Assembly: GCF_036541405.1 (NCBI RefSeq) | Contig: NZ_JAZHFS010000025.1 | Coordinates: forward strand, 1-64,000 | DNA length: 64,000 bases | DNA from: Clostridium_AD frigoriphilum | GTDB lineage: Bacteria > Bacillota > Clostridia > Clostridiales > Clostridiaceae | Reading direction: 5' to 3' | Notes under the pieces: generated by a model | Database searches by the model: none | The model's input: the letters and a program-made list of their open reading frames with translations, nothing else | What the model was told of the DNA's origin: nothing | In this document: one piece after another, positions 9,129-16,079 of the stretch | Numbering within the stretch: position 1 is the first letter of the stretch | Layout of the letters: each line of letters starts with the position of its first letter | Position numbers and translations under genes: made by a program

Positions 9129-10202
9129 CTAAAAATTAAGTTCTGCTTCTTCCACAAGTTCAGTCATAAGTTCCTTAACGGTCACAATTTTATTTACTTT
9201 ATAAGCATTACTTCCAACAAAAATAAGTCCGTTATCTAAATTTCCTCTTACTGCTTGTATAAGCGCTTCTGTAATACAATAAGGTGTAGTTTTAGGATCA
9301 CATTTCTTAATACACAAATAACATTTACTTACTTTGCAACCCTTTTCCTCTACAACTTTCATGAAATTATTGTTAATGGCACGTCCAGGCATACCTACCG
9401 GACTTTTTACTATCTTTATGTCTTCTTCTTTTGAATTAATATATGCCATTTTAAAAGCTAAACTAGCATCACATTCATTCGTCGCCACAAATCTAGTAGC
9501 CATTTGTACTCCAGCTGCACCTATTTTCATTAATTCTGAAATATCGGTACCAGTATAGACTCCACCAGCAGCTACTACAGGAATTTTTTTATTATATTTC
9601 TCTTCGAAGGGTTTAATTGCCTCTATAACTTCTTTAACTATTTGCTTTAAATCTTGGGCTTTCTTCTCAAGTAGCGATTCCAAAGAGAAACCAAGATGAC
9701 CACCAGCCTCTGGGCCTTCAACAACAATTAAATCTGCGGCACACTTATTTTTTCTATCCCACATTTTTGATATAACTATAGCTGCCTTTGCTGATGATAC
9801 TATAGGTGCAAGTTTTGTTTTAAATCCTTTGGCTATTTTTGGTAAATCAAGTGCAAGTCCTGCACCAGATATTATCAAATCTATACCTTCTTCTAAAGCT
9901 ACCGTTGTTAGTTCTTCATAATTATTCATAGCTACCATAATGTTTATCCCAATTATACCCTTAGGACTTAATTCTCTAGCTCTCCTAATTTCACTTCTTA
10001 ATGCTCTTTTGTTTGCTTCCTTTGCATTAGTTGCAAAGTCTTCTTCATTAAATCCAATTTGGGCAGTAGATATTATCCCAATTCCACCCTCATTTGCGAC
10101 AGCTGATGCGAGCTTTGATAAAGATACTCCCACTCCCATACCACCTTGAATTATAGGAATACGTGCTATTAATTCTCCAATTTTTAAAGGAGGTAACTTC
10201 AT
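9129..10202 (-). CDS. FMN-dependent FabK/nitronate monooxygenase family enzyme with C-terminal Cys cluster (FabX-like)
   Basis: 357 residues, TIM-barrel of the 2-nitropropane dioxygenase family: IPIIQGGMGVGVS at the N-terminus, VVEGPEAGGHLGF with the active-site His169, AAGGVYTG phosphate loop. Unlike FabK it has a C-terminal extension with Cys294, 297, 301 and 309 (CX2CX3CX7C, segment CYLCIKKCDPKTTPYC), a plausible 4Fe-4S ligand set. Helicobacter FabX is an FMN plus 4Fe-4S member of this superfamily that makes unsaturated acyl-ACP, so a related role is inferred. Usual database name would be nitronate monooxygenase. Own promoter and FabT-type operator identical in layout to those of fabT. RBS GGGAGAGG. 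Confidence 0.8.
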   Translation of the reverse strand: MKLPPLKIGELIARIPIIQGGMGVGVSLSKLASAVANEGGIGIISTAQIGFNEEDFATNAKEANKRALRSEIRRARELSPKGIIGINIMVAMNNYEELTTVALEEGIDLIISGAGLALDLPKIAKGFKTKLAPIVSSAKAAIVISKMWDRKNKCAADLIVVEGPEAGGHLGFSLESLLEKKAQDLKQIVKEVIEAIKPFEEKYNKKIPVVAAGGVYTGTDISELMKIGAAGVQMATRFVATNECDASLAFKMAYINSKEEDIKIVKSPVGMPGRAINNNFMKVVEEKGCKVSKCYLCIKKCDPKTTPYCITEALIQAVRGNLDNGLIFVGSNAYKVNKIVTVKELMTELVEEAELNF

Positions 10203-10234
10203 AATTATCCTCTCCCTTTGCTTAGATTTTCAAC

Positions 10235-10253
10235 TAGTTTGATAGTCAAAGTA
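10235..10253. promoter_or_regulatory. FabT-type operator upstream of the FabX-like gene
   Basis: TAGTTTGATAGTCAAAGTA, core TTTGA-N3-TCAAA, same position relative to the -10 as the fabT operator. It shares the right half TCAAAGTA with the site at 9033-9051. This places the gene in the same predicted regulon. Confidence 0.85.
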
Positions 10254-10278
10254 TATATATTTTTATATTCCATGTCAA
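10250..10278 (-). promoter_or_regulatory. Sigma-A promoter of the FabX-like gene
   Basis: Minus strand TTGACA (complement of 10273-10278), 17-nt spacer, TATACT (complement of 10250-10255), about 48 bp before the start codon. Same hexamers and spacing as the fabT promoter. The remaining bases up to 10513 are AT-rich with no gene seen. Confidence 0.85.
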
Positions 10279-10513
10279 GATAAAAGTATCTTACAACTAA
10301 TTCAAATGTTTTTTAATAACAAAGTTTTTCATTTCCATTCTTTTCAGTTTTTATAGTAGTTCTTGATATGAATTTACTTTGCCTAATATCACCAGCAATT
10401 ATACAAAACTCTTATAGGTATAAAATAACTCTTAAACAAGTATATTATAAAATATATGATTATCTATTTGCCCAAACCTCTGTCAACAATAATTATAGAA
10501 AGGAAGATAAAAT

Positions 10514-11008
10514 ATGTTTAATATCTTTAAGGTAAATGGTGAAAAAAATATTATTGCTCTTATGATAAGCATTTTGATTGCAGAAGGGGTAGGTTTGTTA
10601 AGTGGTTTTTTAAGTATGAGCGGGCCAAGCGCTTATGAAAATTTTAATAAACCTTTTTTTTCGCCTCCCGGATGGATTTTCCCTATTGTATGGACAATAT
10701 TATTCTTTTTAATGGCTGTAGCTGCTTATAGAATTTGGATGACCAGTAAATCCGGGGTTGATGTAAAAAAAGCATTGATTTTATATAGTTTTCAATTATT
10801 TTTAAATTTTTTTTGGTCCATTATATTTTTCAGATTTAGACTATATGCTATTGCTTTTTTAGAATTACTTCTATTATTAGTATTTATTCTTTTAACTACT
10901 TTTGAATTTTATAAGATTGATAAAACCGCAGCTTATCTTATGATTCCATATATTGCTTGGGTATCATTTGCTGGAGTTTTAAATTATACTATATGGATGC
11001 TTAATTAA
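10514..11008 (+). CDS. TspO/MBR family tryptophan-rich membrane protein
   Basis: 164 residues, five predicted membrane helices. Family landmarks: GPSAYENFNKPFFSPPGWIF (key part KPFFSPPGW), WTILFFLMAVAAYRIW, and FFWSIIFFRFRLY. TspO proteins bind tetrapyrroles and other hydrophobic ligands; in bacteria they affect porphyrin levels or stress responses. Here nothing in the context fixes the ligand. RBS GAAAGGAAG. Followed 16 bp later by the DTW gene, likely the same transcript. Confidence 0.9.
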   Translation: MFNIFKVNGEKNIIALMISILIAEGVGLLSGFLSMSGPSAYENFNKPFFSPPGWIFPIVWTILFFLMAVAAYRIWMTSKSGVDVKKALILYSFQLFLNFFWSIIFFRFRLYAIAFLELLLLLVFILLTTFEFYKIDKTAAYLMIPYIAWVSFAGVLNYTIWMLN

Positions 11009-11024
11009 ATACTTAGGAGGAAAT

Positions 11025-11672
11025 ATGAACTCAGATTATAAAATAAAACAAATAACCAGTTTGTATGACAGTTGTAATCAATGTGGGTTGCCTATTATAA
11101 ATTGCCTCTGTCCTACAGCACCTAAGATAAAAACGTCCTCAAAATTTTGGATTTTATCTACGGAAAAAGAATTTTATAGACCTTCTAATACTGCGAGACT
11201 ATTGAAACTCATAAATCCACATTCGACAGAGCTTTTTCTTTGGGAAAGAACGAAAATTCCAGAGAAATTAATAACAAACTTAAATAATGATATATATGAG
11301 CCATTTTTACTTTTTCCCATAGAAAATAATCAAACCAAGTGCCCGAAACTTGAACACAAAAAGGCAGGTAAAATTCCTGCCTTTATTATCATAGACGGTA
11401 CATGGAAGGAAGCACGAAAAATACTTAGGAAAAGTTTCTATTTAGAAAATCTGCCAATTATTTCATTAGAACCAAACTTTAAGTCTATATATGATTTAAG
11501 AAGAGGTGCAAAGGATGGCAATTTATGTACAATAGAAACCGCAATAGAGGTACTAGCTATAAGTTGTGACGATAAGTATTCACAGGTAATAAGTGATTTT
11601 TATAATTTATTTTTAAAAAGCTATAAGGCAGGCTTAAGTGGTCACAAACTTATAACTTCTAAGAAAAATTGA
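11025..11672 (+). CDS. DTW-domain protein, probable tRNA-uridine aminocarboxypropyltransferase
   Basis: 215 residues. N-terminal zinc-type cysteines (CNQCGLPIINCLC) and the family motif as IIIDGTWKEARKILR, followed by YDLRRGAKDGNLCTIETAIEV (key part LRRGAKDGNLCTIE). DTW proteins TapT and TuaA transfer the 3-amino-3-carboxypropyl group of SAM to tRNA uridine. The motif reads DGTW instead of DTW, a common family variant. RBS AGGAGG 5 nt before ATG. Ends at a bidirectional terminator. Confidence 0.85.
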   Translation: MNSDYKIKQITSLYDSCNQCGLPIINCLCPTAPKIKTSSKFWILSTEKEFYRPSNTARLLKLINPHSTELFLWERTKIPEKLITNLNNDIYEPFLLFPIENNQTKCPKLEHKKAGKIPAFIIIDGTWKEARKILRKSFYLENLPIISLEPNFKSIYDLRRGAKDGNLCTIETAIEVLAISCDDKYSQVISDFYNLFLKSYKAGLSGHKLITSKKN

Positions 11673-11710
11673 AGATGCCATCCAAAAGGATGACATTTTC
11701 AATTTTTCTT
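11661..11710. terminator. Bidirectional rho-independent terminator
   Basis: Long imperfect inverted repeat (arms 11661-11683 and 11688-11710, four-base AAAA loop) with T runs on both strands, between the converging DTW and ferritin-like genes. The left arm includes the stop region of the DTW gene. Confidence 0.85.
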
Positions 11711-11757
11711 AATATCTAAAATAACCATATTAAAAACGAATAATCTAACAATCAGAA

Positions 11758-12072
11758 TTACTGAATCGGTTGCTGAAAATTTTGAGATTGCTGGTCTTTA
11801 ATTTTCTGTTTACCTTCCTCCATGAATTGTGCATCCTTTGGAGATAACATATACAGAATTTCTTGAAGCTCACCAACGTGCCTTCTTTCTTCATCTGCAA
11901 TGTGATTCAAAATTTTTTTAACTCTTTCATCAGCTGTAGACATAGAATGAGCTTCATAACCTATAATAGCCTCAAGTTCACCTGAAATATCAACACGAAT
12001 TGCTTGCGCAAGCTCATCATTTGACATTTGTCTTGGTACATTTGCAATGAATGGATCTCCTAGTAAAGCCAT
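11758..12072 (-). CDS. Small ferritin-like protein (encapsulated-ferritin type)
   Basis: 104 residues. Two helices carry Glu/His ligands of a ferritin-like iron site: GELEAIIGYEAH (Glu32, Glu34, Glu40) and HIADEERRHVGEL (Glu61, Glu62, His65). This two-helix pattern is that of encapsulin cargo ferritins, which are half-ferritins acting as dimers. No encapsulin shell gene is next to it, and the Gln-rich C-terminus (QQSQNFQQPIQ) does not look like an obvious cargo tag. Role in iron or peroxide handling is inferred. RBS AAAGGAGG. Confidence 0.75.
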   Translation of the reverse strand: MALLGDPFIANVPRQMSNDELAQAIRVDISGELEAIIGYEAHSMSTADERVKKILNHIADEERRHVGELQEILYMLSPKDAQFMEEGKQKIKDQQSQNFQQPIQ

Positions 12073-12321
12073 AGTTTATTCCTCCTTTTTAATCTAAATA
12101 TATTTTTAGCATCATGGTGATATTTTATTCATTTATAAGTTTGGTCCTATTTAATATGAAAATGCATATTCTTGTATCTTTTGTAGTGCAAAATCATGTT
12201 ATCCTCCAAACTTTATGATCTCAAATTATTAGTTGTTCTATAAATATTATGGATTAATGTAGCAATGTTGGATATAATATGATTCATAGGTTATAAAAAT
12301 TCGTAATTAAAGGGTGGTAAT

Positions 12322-12966
12322 ATGAGAATACCGAATCATATCGGAATAATTCCCGATGGAAATAGAAGATGGTCCGTAGATAATGGTTTAGCTAAGGACA
12401 AAGGATATACTTATGGATTAGATCCTGGTCTATCTTTGTATAAACTTTGCAAAAATGCTGGTGTAAAAGAAATAACTTATTTCGGTTTTACTACCGATAA
12501 TACAAAAAGGCCAGCAATACAAAGAGAGGCCTTTGCTAAAGCTTGTGTCGATGCTGTAAAGCTTTTAAGTACACAAGATGCCGATTTATTAGTAGTAGGA
12601 AATAGCGACTCTCCTATGTTCCCAAAAGAACTACTTCCTTTCACCTCACGTAAAACCTTTGGCAAGGGTGGTATAAGGATAAATTTTCTAGTAAACTATG
12701 GCTGGGAATGGGATCTGAGTAATCTTGATCAAAACAAAAGTAGTAAAAGAAGCAATATATTGAATTGTATCAAAACCAAAGATATTTCTAGAGTAGATTT
12801 AATCATTCGTTGGGGTGGTAGAATGCGTCTTAGCGGTTTCTTACCAATACAGTCCATATATTCTGACTTTTATGCTATAGATGACTTTTGGCCTGATTTT
12901 AAACCTGAACATTTAACTAATGCCTTAAATTGGTATGATCAGCAAGATGTAACCCTTGGTGGTTAA
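12322..12966 (+). CDS. Short divergent cis-prenyltransferase (UppS family)
   Basis: 214 residues, about 30-40 shorter than typical undecaprenyl diphosphate synthase. It keeps the N-terminal diphosphate site HIGIIPDGNRRWS, the TDNTKRP segment (UppS: S-x-ENW-x-RP), and the C-terminal LIIRWGGRMRLSGFLP and YSDFYAIDDFWPDF. The canonical Glu/Asn/Trp of the middle loop is replaced by TDNTK. Likely a paralogue making a different or shorter polyprenyl diphosphate, or a diverged version; the main uppS would be elsewhere. RBS GGGTGG. Stands alone, followed by a terminator. Confidence 0.75.
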   Translation: MRIPNHIGIIPDGNRRWSVDNGLAKDKGYTYGLDPGLSLYKLCKNAGVKEITYFGFTTDNTKRPAIQREAFAKACVDAVKLLSTQDADLLVVGNSDSPMFPKELLPFTSRKTFGKGGIRINFLVNYGWEWDLSNLDQNKSSKRSNILNCIKTKDISRVDLIIRWGGRMRLSGFLPIQSIYSDFYAIDDFWPDFKPEHLTNALNWYDQQDVTLGG

Positions 12967-12977
12967 TTTTATTTTAT

Positions 12978-13000
12978 ATATAGATATAGATATAGATATA
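12978..13000. repeat. ATATAG hexamer run
   Basis: About four tandem copies of a TATAGA/ATATAG hexamer directly after the prenyltransferase stop, running into its terminator stem. A simple-sequence repeat. Confidence 0.7.
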
Positions 13001-13028
13001 AGTTTAAAACAAACTGTATCTATTTTTT
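12994..13028 (+). terminator. Rho-independent terminator of the prenyltransferase gene
   Basis: Stem AGATATAAGTTT / AAACTGTATCT (one bulge) with loop AAAAC, followed by ATTTTTTT on the plus strand. Confidence 0.75.
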
Positions 13029-13107
13029 TATGCACCAAAATATGCTATTATTAATGAAATTATATTTACATAATATTAATTAATTTTATTTCCTCAAAGG
13101 AGCTCTT

Positions 13108-13284
13108 ATGGTTATCGAAAAAACAAATTGTTGTAAATGCATATATTACTATATTACTTGGGATCCAGCTTTCCCAAAAGGCTGTAAACTTTATGGTTTC
13201 AAATCTCCAAATTTGCCTTCCATACTAGTAAAACAATCATCTGGAATAGCTTGTGGTAAATTTACACCAAAAGAAAGAAAGTAA
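13108..13284 (+). CDS. Small conserved cysteine-containing protein, function unknown
   Basis: 58 residues, found by reading the sequence: MVIEKTNCCKCIYYYITWD at the N-terminus, KGCKLYGFKSPNLPS in the middle and SSGIACGKFTPKERK at the end. Five Cys, including CCKC, suggest a metal-binding or redox site. I recall similar short clostridial proteins sometimes labelled uracil-DNA glycosylase; it is far too small for that activity. Very strong RBS AAAGGAGCT 5 nt before ATG. Followed by a hairpin at 13326-13377. Function not assigned. Confidence 0.75.
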   Translation: MVIEKTNCCKCIYYYITWDPAFPKGCKLYGFKSPNLPSILVKQSSGIACGKFTPKERK

Positions 13285-13325
13285 TTGTTTATGGTAACCT
13301 CTAATAAATTTAAATTATAAACTAA

Positions 13326-13377
13326 GGCACATAACTAAATATATATAAATCATATTTTTAGTTATATTCTCTGTGCC
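13326..13377. terminator. Hairpin between converging small genes
   Basis: GGCACA/TGTGCC outer stem plus inner ATAACTAAA/TTTAGTTAT stem, between the 58-residue gene on plus and the 71-residue gene on minus. No long T tract, so a weak or bidirectional terminator. Confidence 0.5.
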
Positions 13378-13388
13378 CTAATTAAATA

Positions 13389-13604
13389 TTAATCTATAAC
13401 CTTATTATTTTTATCAACTACCTCATATGCGTAGGACTGAATTTCTTCTTCCCTTATTGTTCCATCATCATTAATTCCCGTAACTATTGTTGGAATGTTT
13501 ACTAACTTACTTTCTATGCCTTCGATTCTTACATATCTATCTAACCCAGCTTTAAGTTTTTCGCATTTTTCCTCGCCTAATTCCCGTCCCTTCATGCCTC
13601 TCAA
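13389..13604 (-). CDS. Small hypothetical protein
   Basis: 71 residues, charged, starting at TTG (AGGAGTGATGAATT before it); an ATG three codons later is an alternative start. Sequence features: GRELGEEKCEKLKAGLDRY, then IVTGINDDGTIREEEIQSYAYEVVDKNN, which looks like a small beta-rich domain. I do not recognise the family. It stands alone between two hairpins. Coding probability is moderate. Confidence 0.5.
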   Translation of the reverse strand: MRGMKGRELGEEKCEKLKAGLDRYVRIEGIESKLVNIPTIVTGINDDGTIREEEIQSYAYEVVDKNNKVID

Positions 13605-13738
13605 AATTCATCACTCCTCTCGAATATTAGACCCTCCACTTATGGTTCACATATACTTTGTAATTTTTAAAAACAATTTTTAGATGAGATGATAGTATAG
13701 TATTTATAAAAAATATAATATTTATTCTCAAAAAAAAC

Positions 13739-13761
13739 AAAAACGCCTATTAAGCGTTTTT
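13739..13761 (-). terminator. Short hairpin, weak terminator
   Basis: AAAAACGC / GCGTTTTT with a 7-nt loop and A/T runs on both sides, between the 71-residue gene and the end of the reductase gene. Could stop minus-strand transcription entering the reductase gene, but it lies upstream of that gene's stop only by 39 bp. Confidence 0.45.
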
Positions 13762-13799
13762 AATATGATTTTTAAAGCTATGATTACTCAAGTCGATTA

Positions 13800-14459
13800 T
13801 TACAGAACAGCTAGTGTATCCTCTTTAAATTTTTCTAGTCCTATTCTTGTTATGAAATCGCCTAATTTTTCTCCCATGTTTCCTTTATCCTTATAATACG
13901 TTATCAAAGTATCAACCAAAATTAACACTTGTTCCTCAGTTAATTTTTCTGCAATGATATCCGCAATTCTAGGCGTAAATCCCCCGCTACCACCGGCTAC
14001 TATTATATATCCCTCTTTATCACCAATTACACCTAAATCCCTAGAATAAACACTAGTGCAAGCATTTTTGCAACCAGCTACTCCAATTTTTGTTCTACAA
14101 GGCATCTCCATACCATGGTACCGCTTATCTAAAAGCATTCCAATTTTAAGGGAATTCTGTTTTGCTCTTTTACAAAAAGCCGCTGGACACATATGAACAT
14201 TTTTTACAGAGTTTAGAGATTTAACAGCTGGACTCATACCTAGTTCTTCCCATACCTTCGAAACATCTTCGCAATCAAGCCCTAGTATTGCAATTCTCTG
14301 ACCCGAGGTCATCTTTAATACACCTTTGTATTTTTGCGCAACACTAGCTATCTTCGAAAGCTGCTTTGGGGTTATAAACCCTCCTGGAATATGAGGTGTT
14401 ACACCATAAGTTCTTTTCCCATCTCTTACCTTTTGAAGTACAGCATGTTTAGGTTCCAT
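13800..14459 (-). CDS. Small siroheme-type nitrite/sulfite reductase-like protein
   Basis: 219 residues: one ferredoxin-like half domain (HIPGGFITPKQLSKIASVA, TSGQRIAILGL) plus the 4Fe-4S/siroheme half domain. Cluster cysteines Cys91 and Cys96 (MCPAAFCKRA) and Cys130 and Cys134 (VAGCKNACTS). Canonical spacing is CX5C...CX3C; here the first pair is CX4C. Such single-unit proteins may reduce sulfite or nitrite or serve anaerobic redox chemistry; the substrate cannot be read from the sequence. RBS AGGAGG. Lies 55 bp after the 220-residue unknown gene, probably one operon. Confidence 0.8.
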   Translation of the reverse strand: MEPKHAVLQKVRDGKRTYGVTPHIPGGFITPKQLSKIASVAQKYKGVLKMTSGQRIAILGLDCEDVSKVWEELGMSPAVKSLNSVKNVHMCPAAFCKRAKQNSLKIGMLLDKRYHGMEMPCRTKIGVAGCKNACTSVYSRDLGVIGDKEGYIIVAGGSGGFTPRIADIIAEKLTEEQVLILVDTLITYYKDKGNMGEKLGDFITRIGLEKFKEDTLAVL

Positions 14460-14514
14460 TAAATTGCCTCCTATTCCATGGAGAGCTTAACAATTATTAT
14501 ATCCCTCTCCACAT

Positions 14515-15177
14515 TTACTTTCTTGTAATTTTATTTACTCCAATTATACCATTATGCTCTATCGCTTTAATGAAATTATAAGTATATTCATCATTTGAAT
14601 TTTCAACAAACGCTTTAGTCCATTCATGTCTAAGGTTATAAAATATATTTACGTCTCCATTTACCGTTTCCCAATAAATTTTATGAATACAACTTGTAGT
14701 TTCCCATTCAAATATATTCTCTTCCGATTTTATAGGCCTTGTTACTCTATCACAAGGCATGCCTTCTAATAGATAATTATTAAGTGCATTAAATACTTCT
14801 TCTGGGCTTCCCGGCATTTCTTTTGCTCTTGACATCTCACCGACTGTTTTACCTTGCTTTATAAAACATTCATGTGCAATAACTTCTGCTTCTTTTTCAT
14901 TCCCCTTAATCATTTCTGTTACTATAAATGCTATTCTCGTTTCAACCTTTTCAATTTTATCTGAAAGCCACCCATGTATATTAGATACATCAATTATATC
15001 CTCTATACTTTTACTTGTGTCTATTGGACTACCGTAAGCTAGTGACCTTTCAATAACATCCTTTGCATTATCACCATATTTATCTATATATACTTTTTTT
15101 AATTTTAACTCTAAGTCCTCTGCTAATAAAATTTTACTAAATACCCATGTGTGAATAGGTGCTAAAAAAGCGCTCAT
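14515..15177 (-). CDS. Conserved protein of unknown function, partner of the reductase
   Basis: 220 residues, not recognised. Starts FLAPIHTWVFSKILLAEDL; mostly helical N-terminal half, then EVFNALNNYLLEGMPCDRVTRP, ETTSCIHKIYWETVNGDVNIFYNLRHEWTKAF (two Cys and two His that could bind metal or heme). No signal peptide or membrane helix. RBS GGAGG 8 nt upstream. First gene of a likely two-gene operon with the siroheme-type reductase, which points to a role in the same redox step (inference). Confidence 0.75.
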   Translation of the reverse strand: MSAFLAPIHTWVFSKILLAEDLELKLKKVYIDKYGDNAKDVIERSLAYGSPIDTSKSIEDIIDVSNIHGWLSDKIEKVETRIAFIVTEMIKGNEKEAEVIAHECFIKQGKTVGEMSRAKEMPGSPEEVFNALNNYLLEGMPCDRVTRPIKSEENIFEWETTSCIHKIYWETVNGDVNIFYNLRHEWTKAFVENSNDEYTYNFIKAIEHNGIIGVNKITRK

Positions 15178-15330
15178 TATTATTCCTCCAATGCTAATTT
15201 TTTTAATCTACAAATCTATAGCTCAATAATACTGTATATAAGCTAAACTTACTGTAACCTACGTTACCATTTTAGATAATACTTAATTTAATTGTTATCT
15301 GTTGCAGAGACCTAGGAGATGCTTAAATCT

Positions 15331-15361
15331 AAAAAAAATAAAGAGAGCATTTAATGCTCTC
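15331..15361 (-). terminator. Rho-independent terminator of the 41-residue gene
   Basis: Minus strand: GAGAGCAT, TAA loop, ATGCTCTC, then TTTATTTTTTTT. Oriented to stop transcription from 15441-15566. Confidence 0.85.
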
Positions 15362-15440
15362 CTACCACTCATTTTTTAAAAAGCTGTTAATTATCATTTA
15401 TTACGCTTTAATACCCTTTAGAATTCTGGAAGAAATTTAA

Positions 15441-15566
15441 TTATTTATCGACTCTTATTGCTGATTTACGTTTCGCCTTCTTCATATCAGACGCCTCAAT
15501 AGTTTCTGGCTTTTGGGGTTTATTATCCTTTTCTTTAGCCGGTGTACTCATTTCTTTATATGGCAT
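15441..15566 (-). CDS. Short lysine-rich protein, 41 residues
   Basis: Found by reading the sequence. MPYKEMSTPAKEKDN at the start, KPQKPETIEASDMKK, then AKRKSAIRVDK: highly charged, no Cys, probably disordered. Preceded by AAAGGAG with 7-nt spacing and followed 80 bp later by a clear terminator in the same direction, which supports a real transcription unit. Function unknown; could be a nucleic-acid-binding or spore small protein, but nothing proves it. Confidence 0.6.
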   Translation of the reverse strand: MPYKEMSTPAKEKDNKPQKPETIEASDMKKAKRKSAIRVDK

Positions 15567-15632
15567 AAAATCACTCCTTTATAAAGTATTTTTTACTTTT
15601 AATGAAATTTTATTCATATATATTTTTTCACC

Positions 15633-15810
15633 TTATATATTTTTGAGTCCTCCATTTACTATTACCTCAAAACACAAATGTGGTCCTATACTGTCTTCAA
15701 CACTTCCTAGCTATCCTATTTTCACGCCTTTCTTTATATATCACCCTTTTTCACGAGAATGTCACCACAGTGTGCATATGTACTTTCTATGGTGTTACCA
15801 TGTTATAAGT
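15633..15810 (-). pseudogene. Decayed M23 (lysostaphin-type) peptidase, C-terminal remnant
   Basis: On the minus strand one frame reads GNTIESTYAHCGDILVKKGD and then stops; after a frameshift another frame reads GVKIG-stop-LGSVEDSIGPHL then CFEVIVNGGLKNI-stop. This matches the C-terminal M23 pattern (YAHCS..LVKKGD.VKKGQ.IG.VGSTG.STGPHLHFEV), including a changed catalytic HLHFE to HLCFE. Internal stops, a frameshift and absence of an intact N-terminal part show a pseudogene. A plus-strand open frame over the same bases is its shadow. Confidence 0.75.
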
Positions 15811-16079
15811 AGCACATATATAACGATTTTTTGTCTTAAAATATTCGATATTATACCTCCTATGACACTTGCTTAATATGCCCTTTTGTACCATAACTTA
15901 AACATTATTCAAATATTCTTTTATTTATATTTTTAAGTATATGGTATACTATAGGTTCAATAATAAAATTTTTATAGATCAAAATATACTATATAATTAT
16001 TATCTACATTATATAGATAAACTTAATTTTAGATGTTAAAATACTAATTCTAAAATATAAAAAGGAAGGTAGTGACTTT

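Noticed and set aside
12147..12197. Minus-strand 16-codon frame with a perfect GGAGG-N5-ATG upstream of the ferritin-like gene.
   Set aside because: Too short to support by composition, no terminator or known leader-peptide pattern; the RBS-like sequence may be chance.
15643..15876. Plus-strand 77-codon frame.
   Set aside because: Lies over the decayed M23 peptidase on the opposite strand; no RBS and unlikely composition.
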